A DNA stretch of 23,093 nt, taken from assembly GCA_900553925.1 (NCBI GenBank), contig USFH01000012.1, positions 1 through 23,093 of the forward strand, written 5' to 3'. Below, one piece after another: positions 14,846 through 22,955 of the stretch. Position 1 is the stretch's first letter; each line of letters opens with the position of its first letter. Source of the stretch: an uncultured Clostridium sp. Lineage in GTDB: Bacteria; Bacillota; Clostridia; Lachnospirales; Lachnospiraceae. Position numbers and translations under genes: made by a program. The notes beneath the pieces are model-generated. The model had not been told where the DNA came from and did no database searches. It was given only the letters and a program-made list of their open reading frames with translations.

Positions 14846-16225
14846 TTACGCTTCTTTCAAAAAAACTTTATAACACTTATATGCTTCGTAGATATCCGCC
14901 TTCGATGTAATCTCCCAAGGTGCATGCATATTCAGAACTGCGACTCCGCAATCGATCACTTCCATACCATACAAAGAAAGTATATAGGCGATCGTACCAC
15001 CACCACCGACATCAACTTTTCCTAGCTCAGCGGTCTGGAAGCAGACATCGTTCTTATCCATCATATTACGGATTCGCGCGATATACTCTGCATTTGCGTC
15101 ATTGCTTCCCGACTTACCTCTCGAGCCTGTAAACTTACTGAACACAACACCTCTGCCACAATAAGAAGCATTATTCTTCTCAAAAGCACTTGCAAAAAGA
15201 GGGTCATATGCCGCATTTACATCGGAAGACAGCATACTGGAATTCGCCAGGCATCTCCGGAGTGACAATTCACTGAAATCTCCCATCGCATCCATCAGCT
15301 CCGCAACCGAATTCTCAAAGAACCGGGACTGCATACCGGTTGCACCGACACTACCAATCTCTTCCTTATCGGTCAGAAGACAGCAGGTAGTCTTATCCGG
15401 GTTCTCGATTTCAAGCATCGCTGCAAGTGATGTATACGCACATACACGGTCATCCTGTCCGTACGACATAATCATACTCTTATCAAGTCCTGCCTCGCGC
15501 GCACGACCGGCCGGAACAACCTCGATCTCTGCTGACATGAAATCCTCTTCGTCCATGCCATACTTATCCTTGAGAATTGCAAGGATTCCTGCCTTCACAG
15601 CATCCTTTTCTTCGCCCTTTAACGGTTTGCTTCCGACAAGGATATCGAGGTTTTCTCCTTCGATTACTTTATTTGCTTTCTTCTCCATCTGTTCGCCTGC
15701 AAGATGAATCAGAAGGTCTGTCACGCAAAATACCGGATCACTCTTATCTTCTCCGATATTCACCGTCTCAATACTGCCATCCTTCTTCACGATCACACCA
15801 TGTAAAGCAAGCGGAAGTGTTACCCACTGGTACTTCTTGATACCTCCGTAATAATGCGTATCTAAATATGCAAAATCCTCACTCTCATACAGTGGATTCT
15901 GCTTCACATCCATACGTGGAGAATCAATATGTGCACCGAGAATATTCATTCCCTTCTCCAGCTTCTTCTTCCCAATCTGAAACATTGCTACCGTCTTGTC
16001 CATACATACACTATATACCTTATCACCTGACTTCAACGGCTTCCCGCTCTTTGTTACCTCTGTAAGCTCCACATATCCGTGTTCCTGCGCCAGCTTCACG
16101 ATCTGTTTGACACATTCCCGTTCTGTCTTTCCCTGATCCAGGAATTTTATATAGTTCTTACATAATTTTTCAAGCTTCGTCAGCTGTTTCTCATCATAGG
16201 TTGTCCATGCATTTTTGCGTTTCAT
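14846..16225 (-). CDS. M18-family zinc aminopeptidase
   Basis: A 459-residue cytoplasmic metallopeptidase that removes N-terminal residues (often acidic or neutral) from peptides. Family landmarks in order: LGAHIDSPRMD (His99 metal ligand, Asp101), YGQDDRVCAYT (metal-binding Asp), TDKEEIGSVGATGMQ (catalytic Glu and metal Glu), SSDVNAAYDP, and C-terminal LNMHAPWEI (metal-binding His). The length fits the M18 family. AGGAGGT lies eight bases before the ATG. It follows the ArgD-like gene by 38 bases and precedes the propeller kinase by 22, suggesting one transcript. It probably serves peptide recycling or nitrogen supply; any functional link with the sensor kinase is only positional. Confidence 0.92.
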   Translation of the reverse strand: MKRKNAWTTYDEKQLTKLEKLCKNYIKFLDQGKTERECVKQIVKLAQEHGYVELTEVTKSGKPLKSGDKVYSVCMDKTVAMFQIGKKKLEKGMNILGAHIDSPRMDVKQNPLYESEDFAYLDTHYYGGIKKYQWVTLPLALHGVIVKKDGSIETVNIGEDKSDPVFCVTDLLIHLAGEQMEKKANKVIEGENLDILVGSKPLKGEEKDAVKAGILAILKDKYGMDEEDFMSAEIEVVPAGRAREAGLDKSMIMSYGQDDRVCAYTSLAAMLEIENPDKTTCCLLTDKEEIGSVGATGMQSRFFENSVAELMDAMGDFSELSLRRCLANSSMLSSDVNAAYDPLFASAFEKNNASYCGRGVVFSKFTGSRGKSGSNDANAEYIARIRNMMDKNDVCFQTAELGKVDVGGGGTIAYILSLYGMEVIDCGVAVLNMHAPWEITSKADIYEAYKCYKVFLKEA

Positions 16226-16263
16226 GTCATACTACCTCCTGCTTCGCAAAATCTATAGTATCA

Positions 16264-17475
16264 TTATACCAACTTTTCAATCACTTTATTTAAGATCGTA
16301 AATGCTTCATCACATTCCTTCTCTGTAATATCAAGCGGAGGAACCAGTCGGATTACATTTGGTCTGACTGCTGTGATCAGTAGACCTTCATCTGCGGACT
16401 GATACTTCACATCAGTTGCAACATCCTTATCAAACTCAACCCCTATCATAAGTCCTCGTCCACGTACTTCCTTCACACAAGGGAGTTTCTGCAGCTTATC
16501 ACGGAAATATGCTCCGATCTTCTCCGCATTCTCCGAAAGCTTCCGATCCATGATCTCTCCGATCTGTGCATAGCTTGCTGCACACGCAACTGGGTTTCCT
16601 GCATAGGTACTTCCGTGTGCGCCAGGTCCAAATGTAAGCGCAAGCTTCGCACTTGTACACATAGCTCCGATCGGCATACCACCGCCCATAGCTTTCGCCA
16701 TGCTGACACAATCTGGTTTCACATCATATCCCATATATGCCATCAGGCTTCCGGTTCTTCCCCAGCCAGTCTGCACTTCGTCGAATAAAAGCAGCATATT
16801 ACGCTCATCACATAATTTGCGCAAGCCCTGCAAGAACTCTTTCGTTGCCGGAATCACACCGCCTTCACCTTGTACCGGCTCTACCATAATTGCAATCGTA
16901 TCTTCTGTGCACGCATCCGCAAATGCCTGCACATTATTGAACTCTGCATAAGAAAATCCGGGGATCATCGGATCATAGTTTCTCTGGATGGCTGTTCCCG
17001 GCTGCCCGGTAGCTGCAAGCGTAGCCAATGTACGTCCATGAAAACTGTTCTTAGCTGTTACAATATGATAACGGTTTGGTCCGAAATTATCTTTTCCATA
17101 CTTTCTGGCAAGCTTGATCATAACTTCGTTCGCTTCTGCACCGGAATTCTGGAAATAAATTTTCTCCATTCCGATGGCATCACAGATTCGCTGTGCAAGC
17201 ATTACCATAGGTATTGTATAACAATAATTTGATGCATGCATCATCTGTTGAGCCTGCTCTATAATCGCATCCACTACCTTCTTATTGCAGTGTCCGACAG
17301 AATTGACGGCGATACCTGCCATAAAATCGAGATACCGTTTTCCTGTTTCGTCGATGACATAATCATCTTCTCCTCTTTCTGCAATGAAATCAAATCGCTG
17401 AAATGTCTCATAGAAATATTTGTTATACATCTCTTTGATTTCTTCTTTTGTCTTTCCGGTACTCTTCAAGTTCAT
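16264..17475 (-). CDS. argD: Acetylornithine aminotransferase-like class III aminotransferase
   Basis: A 403-residue PLP-dependent enzyme. Visible are the cofactor-contact segments NSGAEANE (110-117) and SFHGRT (144-149), FDEVQTGWGRTG (231-242, Asp232 pairs with the PLP ring) and the Schiff-base Lys261 in SMAKAMGGGMPIGA. Length and motifs fit ArgD (N-acetylornithine to N-acetylglutamate semialdehyde) better than the longer GABA or ornithine aminotransferases, but it stands apart from other arg genes, so another omega-amino substrate is possible. The start is set at the ATG of MNLKSTGKTK: GAGGTG lies six bases upstream, whereas the 20 extra codons upstream run through a GC-rich hairpin. It follows cheV by 60 bases and precedes the aminopeptidase gene by 38. 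Confidence 0.9.
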   Translation of the reverse strand: MNLKSTGKTKEEIKEMYNKYFYETFQRFDFIAERGEDDYVIDETGKRYLDFMAGIAVNSVGHCNKKVVDAIIEQAQQMMHASNYCYTIPMVMLAQRICDAIGMEKIYFQNSGAEANEVMIKLARKYGKDNFGPNRYHIVTAKNSFHGRTLATLAATGQPGTAIQRNYDPMIPGFSYAEFNNVQAFADACTEDTIAIMVEPVQGEGGVIPATKEFLQGLRKLCDERNMLLLFDEVQTGWGRTGSLMAYMGYDVKPDCVSMAKAMGGGMPIGAMCTSAKLALTFGPGAHGSTYAGNPVACAASYAQIGEIMDRKLSENAEKIGAYFRDKLQKLPCVKEVRGRGLMIGVEFDKDVATDVKYQSADEGLLITAVRPNVIRLVPPLDITEKECDEAFTILNKVIEKLV

Positions 17476-17505
17476 CTCTCTCACCTCATATGCTATAAAT
17501 TTCAG

Positions 17506-17530
17506 ATGCCGGCAGGAAACCTGCCGGCAT
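17506..17530. terminator. GC-rich hairpin after cheV, probable terminator or attenuator
   Basis: ATGCCGGCAGG and CCTGCCGGCAT form a perfect 11-bp stem with a 3-base loop (17517-17519), four bases past the cheV stop. On the - strand it is followed by CTGAAATTTATAG, not a clean U-tract, so it may act as a weak terminator or an mRNA-processing/stabilising hairpin between cheV and the aminotransferase gene. It also argues against the longer reading of the aminotransferase. Confidence 0.6.
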
Positions 17531-17534
17531 AACA

Positions 17535-18455
17535 TTACTTATTCGTTCCATATATCTGGCTCGCCACCAGACTGTCCAGAATTCCAACCAATTGACCGAT
17601 CTCCGGCTTACTGATCTGTGCATCTGCACCTAACAGGTCTCCTTTACGCTTCATATCCTCATTAATCAGGGATGAGAAAATAACAATTGGAATCTGCTTC
17701 AGTCCTTCTGTCTCGCGAATCTTCTTAATCAGATGATGTCCATCCATCTGTGGCATCTCAATATCTGTAATCAGACACTTCGCACCATACTCAACACCAT
17801 TGTTTTTCTTCAGTTCACACAGATAATCCCATGCTTCCTGTCCGTTATTCTTGATCGTAAGCTTCGTATATCCGGCTTTGTGCAGTGCATCCTCGATCAA
17901 TTTGCAAAGCATCATGGAATCTTCTGCAACCAAAATCGGAATGCTGTTACGCTCACGGTTCTCAAGCTCTGTCACCTGTGAAATCTTCAGGCTTGTCTCC
18001 GGGCAGATTCCCTCAACAATCCGTTCAAAATCCAGAATGATCAACAGATCATCTTTATTCTTGATGATTCCCGTGGCCACTCCTGTTCCCGGCCCGCTTA
18101 CCGTTGCATCCGGCTTAACAACATCCTTCCATGACACACGGTTGATTCCGATTACCGACTGTACATCAAAGGCAATGTTCAGATTGTTAAAATTCGTAAC
18201 AATCAGGAAATTATTCCGTCTGTCCGGATTGTCAAATCCCAACGTCTGAAACAGGTCAATGACTGTAATAATATCCCCACGTGGCATGAAGATACCCTCG
18301 ATGCATGGGTGTGAATTCGGTACCGGTGTAATTTCCTGATACGGAAGAATCTCCCGCACCTTCTCTACGTTAATACCATAATGATTTCCATTAATAATGA
18401 ACTCCAATACCTCAAGTTCATTTGTTCCGCTCTCCAATAAAATATTTGAATCCAT
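17535..18455 (-). CDS. cheV: Chemotaxis coupling protein CheV (CheW domain plus receiver)
   Basis: A 306-residue cytoplasmic protein. Residues 10-155 form a CheW domain (EVLEFIINGNHYGINVEKVR, IEGIFMPRGDIITVIDL) that links chemoreceptors to the CheA kinase. Residues 172-300 are a receiver with Glu178-Asp179, phospho-accepting Asp231 in TDIEMPQMDG, FSS as the switch Ser/Thr position and Lys283. Phosphorylated CheV supports adaptation of receptor arrays. AAGGAGG six bases before the ATG sets the start. It indicates a motile, chemotactic organism, although no other chemotaxis or flagellar gene is in the window. It follows the Thr-rich lipoprotein gene by 22 bases and is probably co-transcribed with it. 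Confidence 0.95.
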   Translation of the reverse strand: MDSNILLESGTNELEVLEFIINGNHYGINVEKVREILPYQEITPVPNSHPCIEGIFMPRGDIITVIDLFQTLGFDNPDRRNNFLIVTNFNNLNIAFDVQSVIGINRVSWKDVVKPDATVSGPGTGVATGIIKNKDDLLIILDFERIVEGICPETSLKISQVTELENRERNSIPILVAEDSMMLCKLIEDALHKAGYTKLTIKNNGQEAWDYLCELKKNNGVEYGAKCLITDIEMPQMDGHHLIKKIRETEGLKQIPIVIFSSLINEDMKRKGDLLGADAQISKPEIGQLVGILDSLVASQIYGTNK

Positions 18456-18477
18456 ATGTATCCTCCTTGCCTAAAAA

Positions 18478-19290
18478 TCACTGATTCAGTTGTATAACCG
18501 CACTTGCTCCGCCATATTGGATCAGCAGTTTCAAATCCTTCATATTGTTCGCCACGGAATCTGAAACTGTATACAGAAGAACGGCTTCTTCCCGGCTGCT
18601 CGCTGCGATTGTCTTGTTATACGTATACAGGTCATCCTGCAATATCGTAAGCATCTGCTTTGTCTTCCGTGTATTATCTACAATAATATTATAATTGATA
18701 TCCTTACTATACAGATCAATCTTCTGATCCTCGTTCGTCTTATTCTCCACTTCGAATTTCAGAACAAGCATCTTATAACCTTCCGGCGCTTCCACTTCAA
18801 TATACATTCCATCTTCATCATACGATGGATAGCTGTCTACAACCATATTGTACGCATACCGCACTGATATACGGTTCTCTCCCACAAACGCCGCAATGTC
18901 AAAATCATCGGCAACCGTTGTGGTTATCTCTTCTGTCACGCTCTCCTCCGAAGAGACCTGTGCCTCTGTTGTTGCCTCAACAGCTGTCTCCGTCGTCATT
19001 TCTGTCGTTGCTTCTGTCACGGCCTCTGTCGTCGTTTCTTGTGTCGTTGCTTCTGTCGGAGTCGCCTCTGTTGTTGCTTCTTCCGGATCATATTTCGTAT
19101 CATAGTTTCTATCATACTTAAGCAATAGCTCTGCCGCATATTCTGCGATCAGATGATTTTCCTCATCTGTCAGGTCGATCACCTGCCCACATCCGGACAG
19201 CCCAAGCATAACTGCAACAACAAGCGCAATCCACGCACTGTTTCTGCGCCCGGCTCTATTCTTTTTCTTTTTGGTCTGTGTATTCTTCAT
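18478..19290 (-). CDS. Lipoprotein with Thr/Glu-rich linker and C-terminal beta-type domain
   Basis: A 270-residue secreted lipoprotein. A long basic n-region (KKKKNRAGRR) and hydrophobic stretch end in the lipobox LSGC, so Cys34 should be lipidated and anchor the protein outside the membrane. A short helical segment (41-60) is followed by a low-complexity linker of TTEA/TTE units (71-127) and a C-terminal domain (about 130-270; EGYKMLVLKFEVENKTNEDQ) resembling the Ig-like DUF4352/DUF5067 lipoprotein domains; that assignment is tentative. The ribosome site is weak (AGGAT next to the ATG, or GGGA nine bases away). It sits 51 bases after the sensor kinase and before cheV. It may be an accessory surface protein of this two-component system, by context only. 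Confidence 0.85.
   Translation of the reverse strand: MKNTQTKKKKNRAGRRNSAWIALVVAVMLGLSGCGQVIDLTDEENHLIAEYAAELLLKYDRNYDTKYDPEEATTEATPTEATTQETTTEAVTEATTEMTTETAVEATTEAQVSSEESVTEEITTTVADDFDIAAFVGENRISVRYAYNMVVDSYPSYDEDGMYIEVEAPEGYKMLVLKFEVENKTNEDQKIDLYSKDINYNIIVDNTRKTKQMLTILQDDLYTYNKTIAASSREEAVLLYTVSDSVANNMKDLKLLIQYGGASAVIQLNQ
18910..19080 (-). repeat. TTE/TTEA-type low-complexity coding repeat
   Basis: This stretch of the lipoprotein gene encodes 57 residues made mostly of Thr, Glu, Ala and Val in variants of TTEA and TTE, with GTY/ACR-rich repetitive codons on the + strand. It looks like an extended cell-wall-spanning linker, and its length could vary between strains by slippage. Confidence 0.75.
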
Positions 19291-19341
19291 ATCCTGTTTT
19301 CCCGATTTTGTTCTGTCTACATGAATAATCTTATTTTACCA

Positions 19342-20892
19342 CTAATTTCCTTCATCGGCAAGCACATTAGCATCCAAATCAAAGTAAAACATAACTCCAT
19401 CCGCAACATTTTCCACACCATACTTCTTTCCGTGTGCTTCCATGGTTGCAGCAACGATGGATAATCCGATTCCATTTCCACCATATTCTCTTGTTCTTGC
19501 TTTGTCTGCCTTGTAGAATTTCTCGAATACGCGTCCGATATCTTCCTGTGCAATCCAATCACCCTGATTGTACACACATACCCGGACATCTGTCCCTATT
19601 TTCTTAAAATAAATACGGATCACTCCGCCTTCCCGCACATAGTGGATCGCATTCGTCAGATAATTCGTAAATACCTCTTCAATCATATATTCGTCCGCCC
19701 AGACATAGACCGGACCTTCTTCCTCAAACACAATTTCTGCTTTCTTATCTTCCGCAAGAATTCTGGTTGAAGCAAGAACAGAGTCAATAAATCCGACTAA
19801 CTCAAACCGCTCGATATTAAGCTTTGTATCTCCGAATTCGATTTCATTTAAAGTGAGTAGCCGCTTAACCATGGTATTCATCTTATGGGACTCATCGATA
19901 ATAACATCCGTATAGAAATCACGGCTTTCCTTGTCGTCACACATATCATCTTTCAAGCCTTCGGCATATCCCTGGATCAACGCGATCGGTGTCTTCAATT
20001 CATGGGACACATGGGACAGGAACTCCTTGCGCATATCATCGATCTTACGGCGTTCCGCGATATCCCGCTGAAGCTCGATATTCGCTGCTTTTAGTTCCGA
20101 TATCGTACGCTCAAGCTTCTCCGACATTTCGTTCATGCACGTACCAAGCTCTCCGATCTCATCGTTGCTTGTAATCGGAATCTTCACGTCAAAATCCAGC
20201 TCACTCATTCGTTTTGCCGCTTTGGACATCCGCTTGATCGGAGCCGCAAAAATATTACTGAACAGCAGCATGAAAGCGGTTCCAAACACCATCAGTCCGA
20301 TACAGATATACACGAACAGATGCGTCATGACCTTCATAACCGATTGCACACGTGCAATCGGAGTACGAAGCAATACCTCATATCCGTTATCAAGCCGTCC
20401 GATCAGATCATAATAATCCGCATTTGTAACGGTATCATGGTTTCTGCGGATAATATACTCTCCCTTCGCAAACTGGCTTTCGCTGTCTTCGTTACGGATG
20501 CTGTTCATCAGACTGCGCATTCCTTCCATCATCTGGCCCTCGTCATTGATAGAAGTATACAGCTTGCCATTATCCGAATCCACGATCATCACAACGGCAT
20601 CCTGTGGGTTCTTAATCTGCCCAAACAAATTGCCATTTGAGAATGCATCTTCCGAAGTATTCTGAAATAATTCATTGCAGGAATTATAAGTTGCAATCAG
20701 GTTGTTCTTAATGCTGTAACGGAAAACTCCGCCTAATACATAACTGCATAGCAGCCAGGATGCCGCAATTATAAATACAGAGAAAAAAACAACCATCATA
20801 GAAATTTTGACTCGTATGGAATTACGGGTCTTAGCCTTCGAACTTATAACCCATACCCCAGATTGTCTTGATAAGATCACCCTTTGTACCAA
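19342..20892 (-). CDS. Membrane sensor histidine kinase with HAMP domain
   Basis: An up to 516-residue class I kinase paired with the response regulator just upstream. Numbered from the outermost start: membrane helix 33-55; extracytoplasmic sensor region 56-190; membrane helix about 191-213; HAMP (215-268); coiled coil; H-box FLSHVSHELKTPI with phospho-accepting His297; N-box NYLTNAIHYV; G1 NQGDW; F-box FEKFYKADKA; G2 GGNGIGLSI. The start is uncertain. The listed TTG (20892) overlaps the regulator gene by 62 bases; GTG at 20880 is an alternative; the first ATG (20796) would leave almost no basic residues before the first helix. No good ribosome site is seen, so translation is probably coupled to the regulator gene. 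Confidence 0.92.
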   Translation of the reverse strand: MVQRVILSRQSGVWVISSKAKTRNSIRVKISMMVVFFSVFIIAASWLLCSYVLGGVFRYSIKNNLIATYNSCNELFQNTSEDAFSNGNLFGQIKNPQDAVVMIVDSDNGKLYTSINDEGQMMEGMRSLMNSIRNEDSESQFAKGEYIIRRNHDTVTNADYYDLIGRLDNGYEVLLRTPIARVQSVMKVMTHLFVYICIGLMVFGTAFMLLFSNIFAAPIKRMSKAAKRMSELDFDVKIPITSNDEIGELGTCMNEMSEKLERTISELKAANIELQRDIAERRKIDDMRKEFLSHVSHELKTPIALIQGYAEGLKDDMCDDKESRDFYTDVIIDESHKMNTMVKRLLTLNEIEFGDTKLNIERFELVGFIDSVLASTRILAEDKKAEIVFEEEGPVYVWADEYMIEEVFTNYLTNAIHYVREGGVIRIYFKKIGTDVRVCVYNQGDWIAQEDIGRVFEKFYKADKARTREYGGNGIGLSIVAATMEAHGKKYGVENVADGVMFYFDLDANVLADEGN

Positions 20893-21505
20893 GCTTGTTT
20901 CTAAGCTTCTTTACATGGGTGTCAATTGTCCTGGCATCTCCAAAATAATCATAGTTCCAGACATTGTTCAGGATCTTCTCTCTCGACAACGCCACGCCAC
21001 GATTCTGAAGAAAATAATTCAATAATTCAAACTCCTTATAAGAAAGTTCAATCGGCTCGCCATCCACTTTCACCTGATGCGCAGCAATATCCATCTCAAT
21101 TCCATCAACATCGATCAGATTTGTCTCTGCATCCGCAAGCGTACGACGTAAAACAGCTTCCACACGGGCAACCAGAATCCGGGGCGAAAAAGGTTTTGTA
21201 ATATATTCATCAATTCCAAGATCAAAGCCTCTCAGCTCGTCTTTCTCGTCGCTTTTTGCAGTCAGCATAATGATCGGCACATCTGACAGCTTTCTGACTT
21301 CTTCTGCTACGCCATAGCCATCCAGCTTCGGCATCATTACATCCAGTATAATCAAAGAAATGTCTTTGTCTGACATAAAAATATCAACTGCTTCCTCTCC
21401 ATCCGCAGCTTCCACAACGGAATATCCATCCTTCACCAGGAAATCCCGGACCAGTTTCCGCATACGGCTCTCATCGTCCACAACAAGCACTTTTAAATCA
21501 TTCAT
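20831..21505 (-). CDS. OmpR/PhoB-family response regulator
   Basis: A 224-residue DNA-binding regulator. The receiver (1-118) has acidic Asp10-Asp11, phospho-accepting Asp55 in ILDVMMPKLDGYG, Thr82 in MLTAKS and Lys104 in TKPFSP. The winged-helix output domain (125-222) shows ELSYKEFELLNYFLQNRGVA, RTIDTHVKKLRNKLG and the WGMGYKF wing typical of the family. The start is fixed by GGAGG seven bases before the ATG of MNDLKVLVVDD; a longer reading to 21565 would translate a palindromic repeat and is rejected. It is the first gene of a unit with the sensor kinase, lipoprotein and cheV. An extended -10 and a ~90-base leader carrying that palindromic element lie upstream, so leader-based control is possible. 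Confidence 0.96.
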   Translation of the reverse strand: MNDLKVLVVDDESRMRKLVRDFLVKDGYSVVEAADGEEAVDIFMSDKDISLIILDVMMPKLDGYGVAEEVRKLSDVPIIMLTAKSDEKDELRGFDLGIDEYITKPFSPRILVARVEAVLRRTLADAETNLIDVDGIEMDIAAHQVKVDGEPIELSYKEFELLNYFLQNRGVALSREKILNNVWNYDYFGDARTIDTHVKKLRNKLGTKGDLIKTIWGMGYKFEG

Positions 21506-21531
21506 TCCATTTCCTCCTTGTATAATATCAT

Positions 21532-21582
21532 ATGTCACCACGCGACAATGTGATGACCTGCGCACGCATCAGCGTACTTCAT
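21532..21582. repeat. Palindromic element in the leader of the two-component operon
   Basis: The ends are ATGTCACCACGC (21532-21543) and GCGTACTTCAT (21572-21582), nearly the same as those of the element at 8972-8998. The 28-base centre differs and can make two hairpins: GTCACCAC with GTGATGAC, and ACGC with GCGT. It lies between the presumed transcription start (about 21596) and the response-regulator start codon, so it would be in the mRNA leader. Confidence 0.6.
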
Positions 21583-21602
21583 AAAATCTTCAAACAGTAG
21601 CA

Positions 21603-21611
21603 ATTATAACA
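21603..21611 (-). promoter_or_regulatory. Extended -10 promoter of the two-component operon
   Basis: TGTTATAAT on the - strand (21611-21603) is a perfect extended -10. The hexamer at the proper -35 distance (ACAGAA) is weak, which extended -10 promoters tolerate. A TTGACA at 21625-21620 is only 11 bases away and so cannot pair with it. Confidence 0.5.
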
Positions 21612-21621
21612 CGTATTTATG

Positions 21622-22269
21622 TCAATTCTGTGTTTTGCTATCCTCTAATTTCTGCGCTTCTTCCTGCAATTCATCTTCCCATTCCTGCAGTTTTTTCTCC
21701 CTTTCATCCAGACTTTCTTCCCAATAGGAATACTTGTCCTGCACCTTTTCTTCTGCCCGGAAATATCCCGTATTTTTATTGGTTACCGCGATAAATATCA
21801 TCCCGATTACCATAGCTGTCAATGCGGCAACCGCGATAATCAGCCGGATTTTTATAAGCGACAGCCGTTCCACTTCCCTTTTTGACTTCTCATTTTCCTC
21901 GTATAGCCGTGCATTCTCCCGCATCAGCTTTTTTTCCTTATCCAGCGTAACCTTTTTCTCGGATATTACGGGAATCGGCCTCTCATCGAGCCGGTATCCA
22001 TTTTCGGTCAGATAGTCGTACATTTCTGCAAGAAAATGAAACCCTACAGGTGTGTGAAAATATCCCTTCTCTGTCAGCTTCATATACAGATGATACAAGG
22101 ATTCCACATCTTCCGGATTCATATTCTTTTTCAGTTTGGAAATATACGTTTGTTCTTTCTGTGCCTGCACGGCCTGCTCAGGATCCTGGAATATATAGTC
22201 CCCTACCAGCCTCGTCGGCTTTTCCTTTTTATCGTCCTGTTTGTTTTCCTGTTTATTTTCCTGTTCCAT
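21622..22269 (-). CDS. Single-pass membrane protein with coiled coils, function unknown
   Basis: A 215-residue protein I do not recognise. The N-terminal 20 residues are very polar with a direct repeat (ENKQENKQ). Residues 45-100 are a compact region (MNPEDVESLYHLYMKLTEKG, FHFLAEMYDYLTENGYRLDE). A charged coiled coil (108-140) leads into one membrane helix (about 142-163, IIAVAALTAMVIGMIFIAV), followed by an aromatic segment and a second Glu/Lys coiled coil (172-210). There is no signal peptide, so the first half is probably cytoplasmic. GGAG lies eight bases before the chosen ATG; a GTG three codons earlier is too close to it. It ends about 115 bases before the response-regulator start and reads in the same direction; any role in that signalling unit is speculative. 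Confidence 0.8.
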   Translation of the reverse strand: MEQENKQENKQDDKKEKPTRLVGDYIFQDPEQAVQAQKEQTYISKLKKNMNPEDVESLYHLYMKLTEKGYFHTPVGFHFLAEMYDYLTENGYRLDERPIPVISEKKVTLDKEKKLMRENARLYEENEKSKREVERLSLIKIRLIIAVAALTAMVIGMIFIAVTNKNTGYFRAEEKVQDKYSYWEESLDEREKKLQEWEDELQEEAQKLEDSKTQN

Positions 22270-22330
22270 TCTTCTCACTCCTCAGCATAACATTGCACAG
22301 TTTTTCCTGTTCAAAATACATCCAAAAATA

Positions 22331-22354
22331 AAAGCTGCCGTATACCGGCAGCTT
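22331..22354 (-). terminator. Rho-independent terminator of the small lipoprotein gene
   Basis: AAGCTGCCG (22332-22340) and CGGCAGCTT (22346-22354) form a 9-bp stem with a 5-base loop. On the - strand it is followed by TTTATTTTTGG, a proper U-rich tract, and lies 10 bases after the lipoprotein stop codon. Confidence 0.85.
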
Positions 22355-22364
22355 AATTGTGTCA

Positions 22365-22880
22365 TTACTGATTTACAACAATCCCCTGTTCATTCGCAAT
22401 CGTCTGAAGCTGTGTCTGATAATCATTCATGAGTGACGCCGCCTCTGAAATCAGGGTGTCTGCCTGCGTCAGATAATCCGCATTTTCTCCATCAATGGCA
22501 GACACAACCATCTTCATCGCCTCGTATTCTTTCTGTACACTCTGTAAATATGTATCTTTCAGTGCTTTCACTTCATCCGTTGCTGTCTCTAAGCCGGAAA
22601 TCGTTGTGATACATTTCTCCATCGTCGGAATCGCTGTATTCTGCAAAGCATCCTTATATGTCGCAAGATCCTGATTACTTCCATCCGCAAAATAAGCATT
22701 GTATGTTGCAATCGCACTGTCGTGATCCGCTTTCGCTGTAGGAAGCTCTACATTTACGAATTCAATCACATCGTCTTTCACAGAAGCACCCGCATCTGCA
22801 GTTGTATCCTTCTTACCACATCCAGCCAGCGCACATGCAAGTGCCGCTGTTACTCCAATGATATATAGTTTCTTCTTCAT
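22365..22880 (-). CDS. Small helical lipoprotein, function unknown
   Basis: A 171-residue lipoprotein: MKKK, a hydrophobic stretch, then the lipobox LAGC with Cys21, and a short linker (KKDTTADAGA). The rest reads as amphipathic helices (for example IEFVNVELPTAKADHDSAIA, YKDALQNTAIPTMEKCITTI), consistent with a helical bundle on the outer face of the membrane. I recognise no catalytic motif. The start is the ATG of MKKKLYIIG, with GGGAGA about seven bases upstream; the 24 further codons upstream run through the promoter and are not real. With its own promoter and terminator it appears to be a single-gene transcript. Confidence 0.85.
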   Translation of the reverse strand: MKKKLYIIGVTAALACALAGCGKKDTTADAGASVKDDVIEFVNVELPTAKADHDSAIATYNAYFADGSNQDLATYKDALQNTAIPTMEKCITTISGLETATDEVKALKDTYLQSVQKEYEAMKMVVSAIDGENADYLTQADTLISEAASLMNDYQTQLQTIANEQGIVVNQ

Positions 22881-22919
22881 CTCTCGTTCTCCCATAAAAA
22901 TAATAATTTTAATACAAAA

Positions 22920-22948
22920 ATTATATATCAGAACCCCTGATAAGACAA
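22920..22948 (-). promoter_or_regulatory. Sigma-A promoter of the small lipoprotein gene
   Basis: On the - strand, TTGTCT (22948-22943), 17 bases, then a perfect TATAAT (22925-22920), 39 bases before the lipoprotein start codon. Confidence 0.8.
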
Positions 22949-22955
22949 GCATAAA

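Noticed and set aside
18910..19080. CRISPR or minisatellite array
   Set aside because: The repetition is codon-level TTE/TTEA low complexity within an open lipoprotein gene; there are no spacers or constant repeat units.
21506..21565. Longer N-terminus for the response regulator
   Set aside because: It would translate a palindromic repeat, lacks a ribosome site and extends beyond the normal receiver start; GGAGG before 21505 decides.
21620..21625. TTGACA on the - strand as the -35 of the response-regulator promoter
   Set aside because: Spacing to TATAAT is only 11 bases, and at 17 bases the hexamer is TGCTAC; the extended -10 explains the promoter better.
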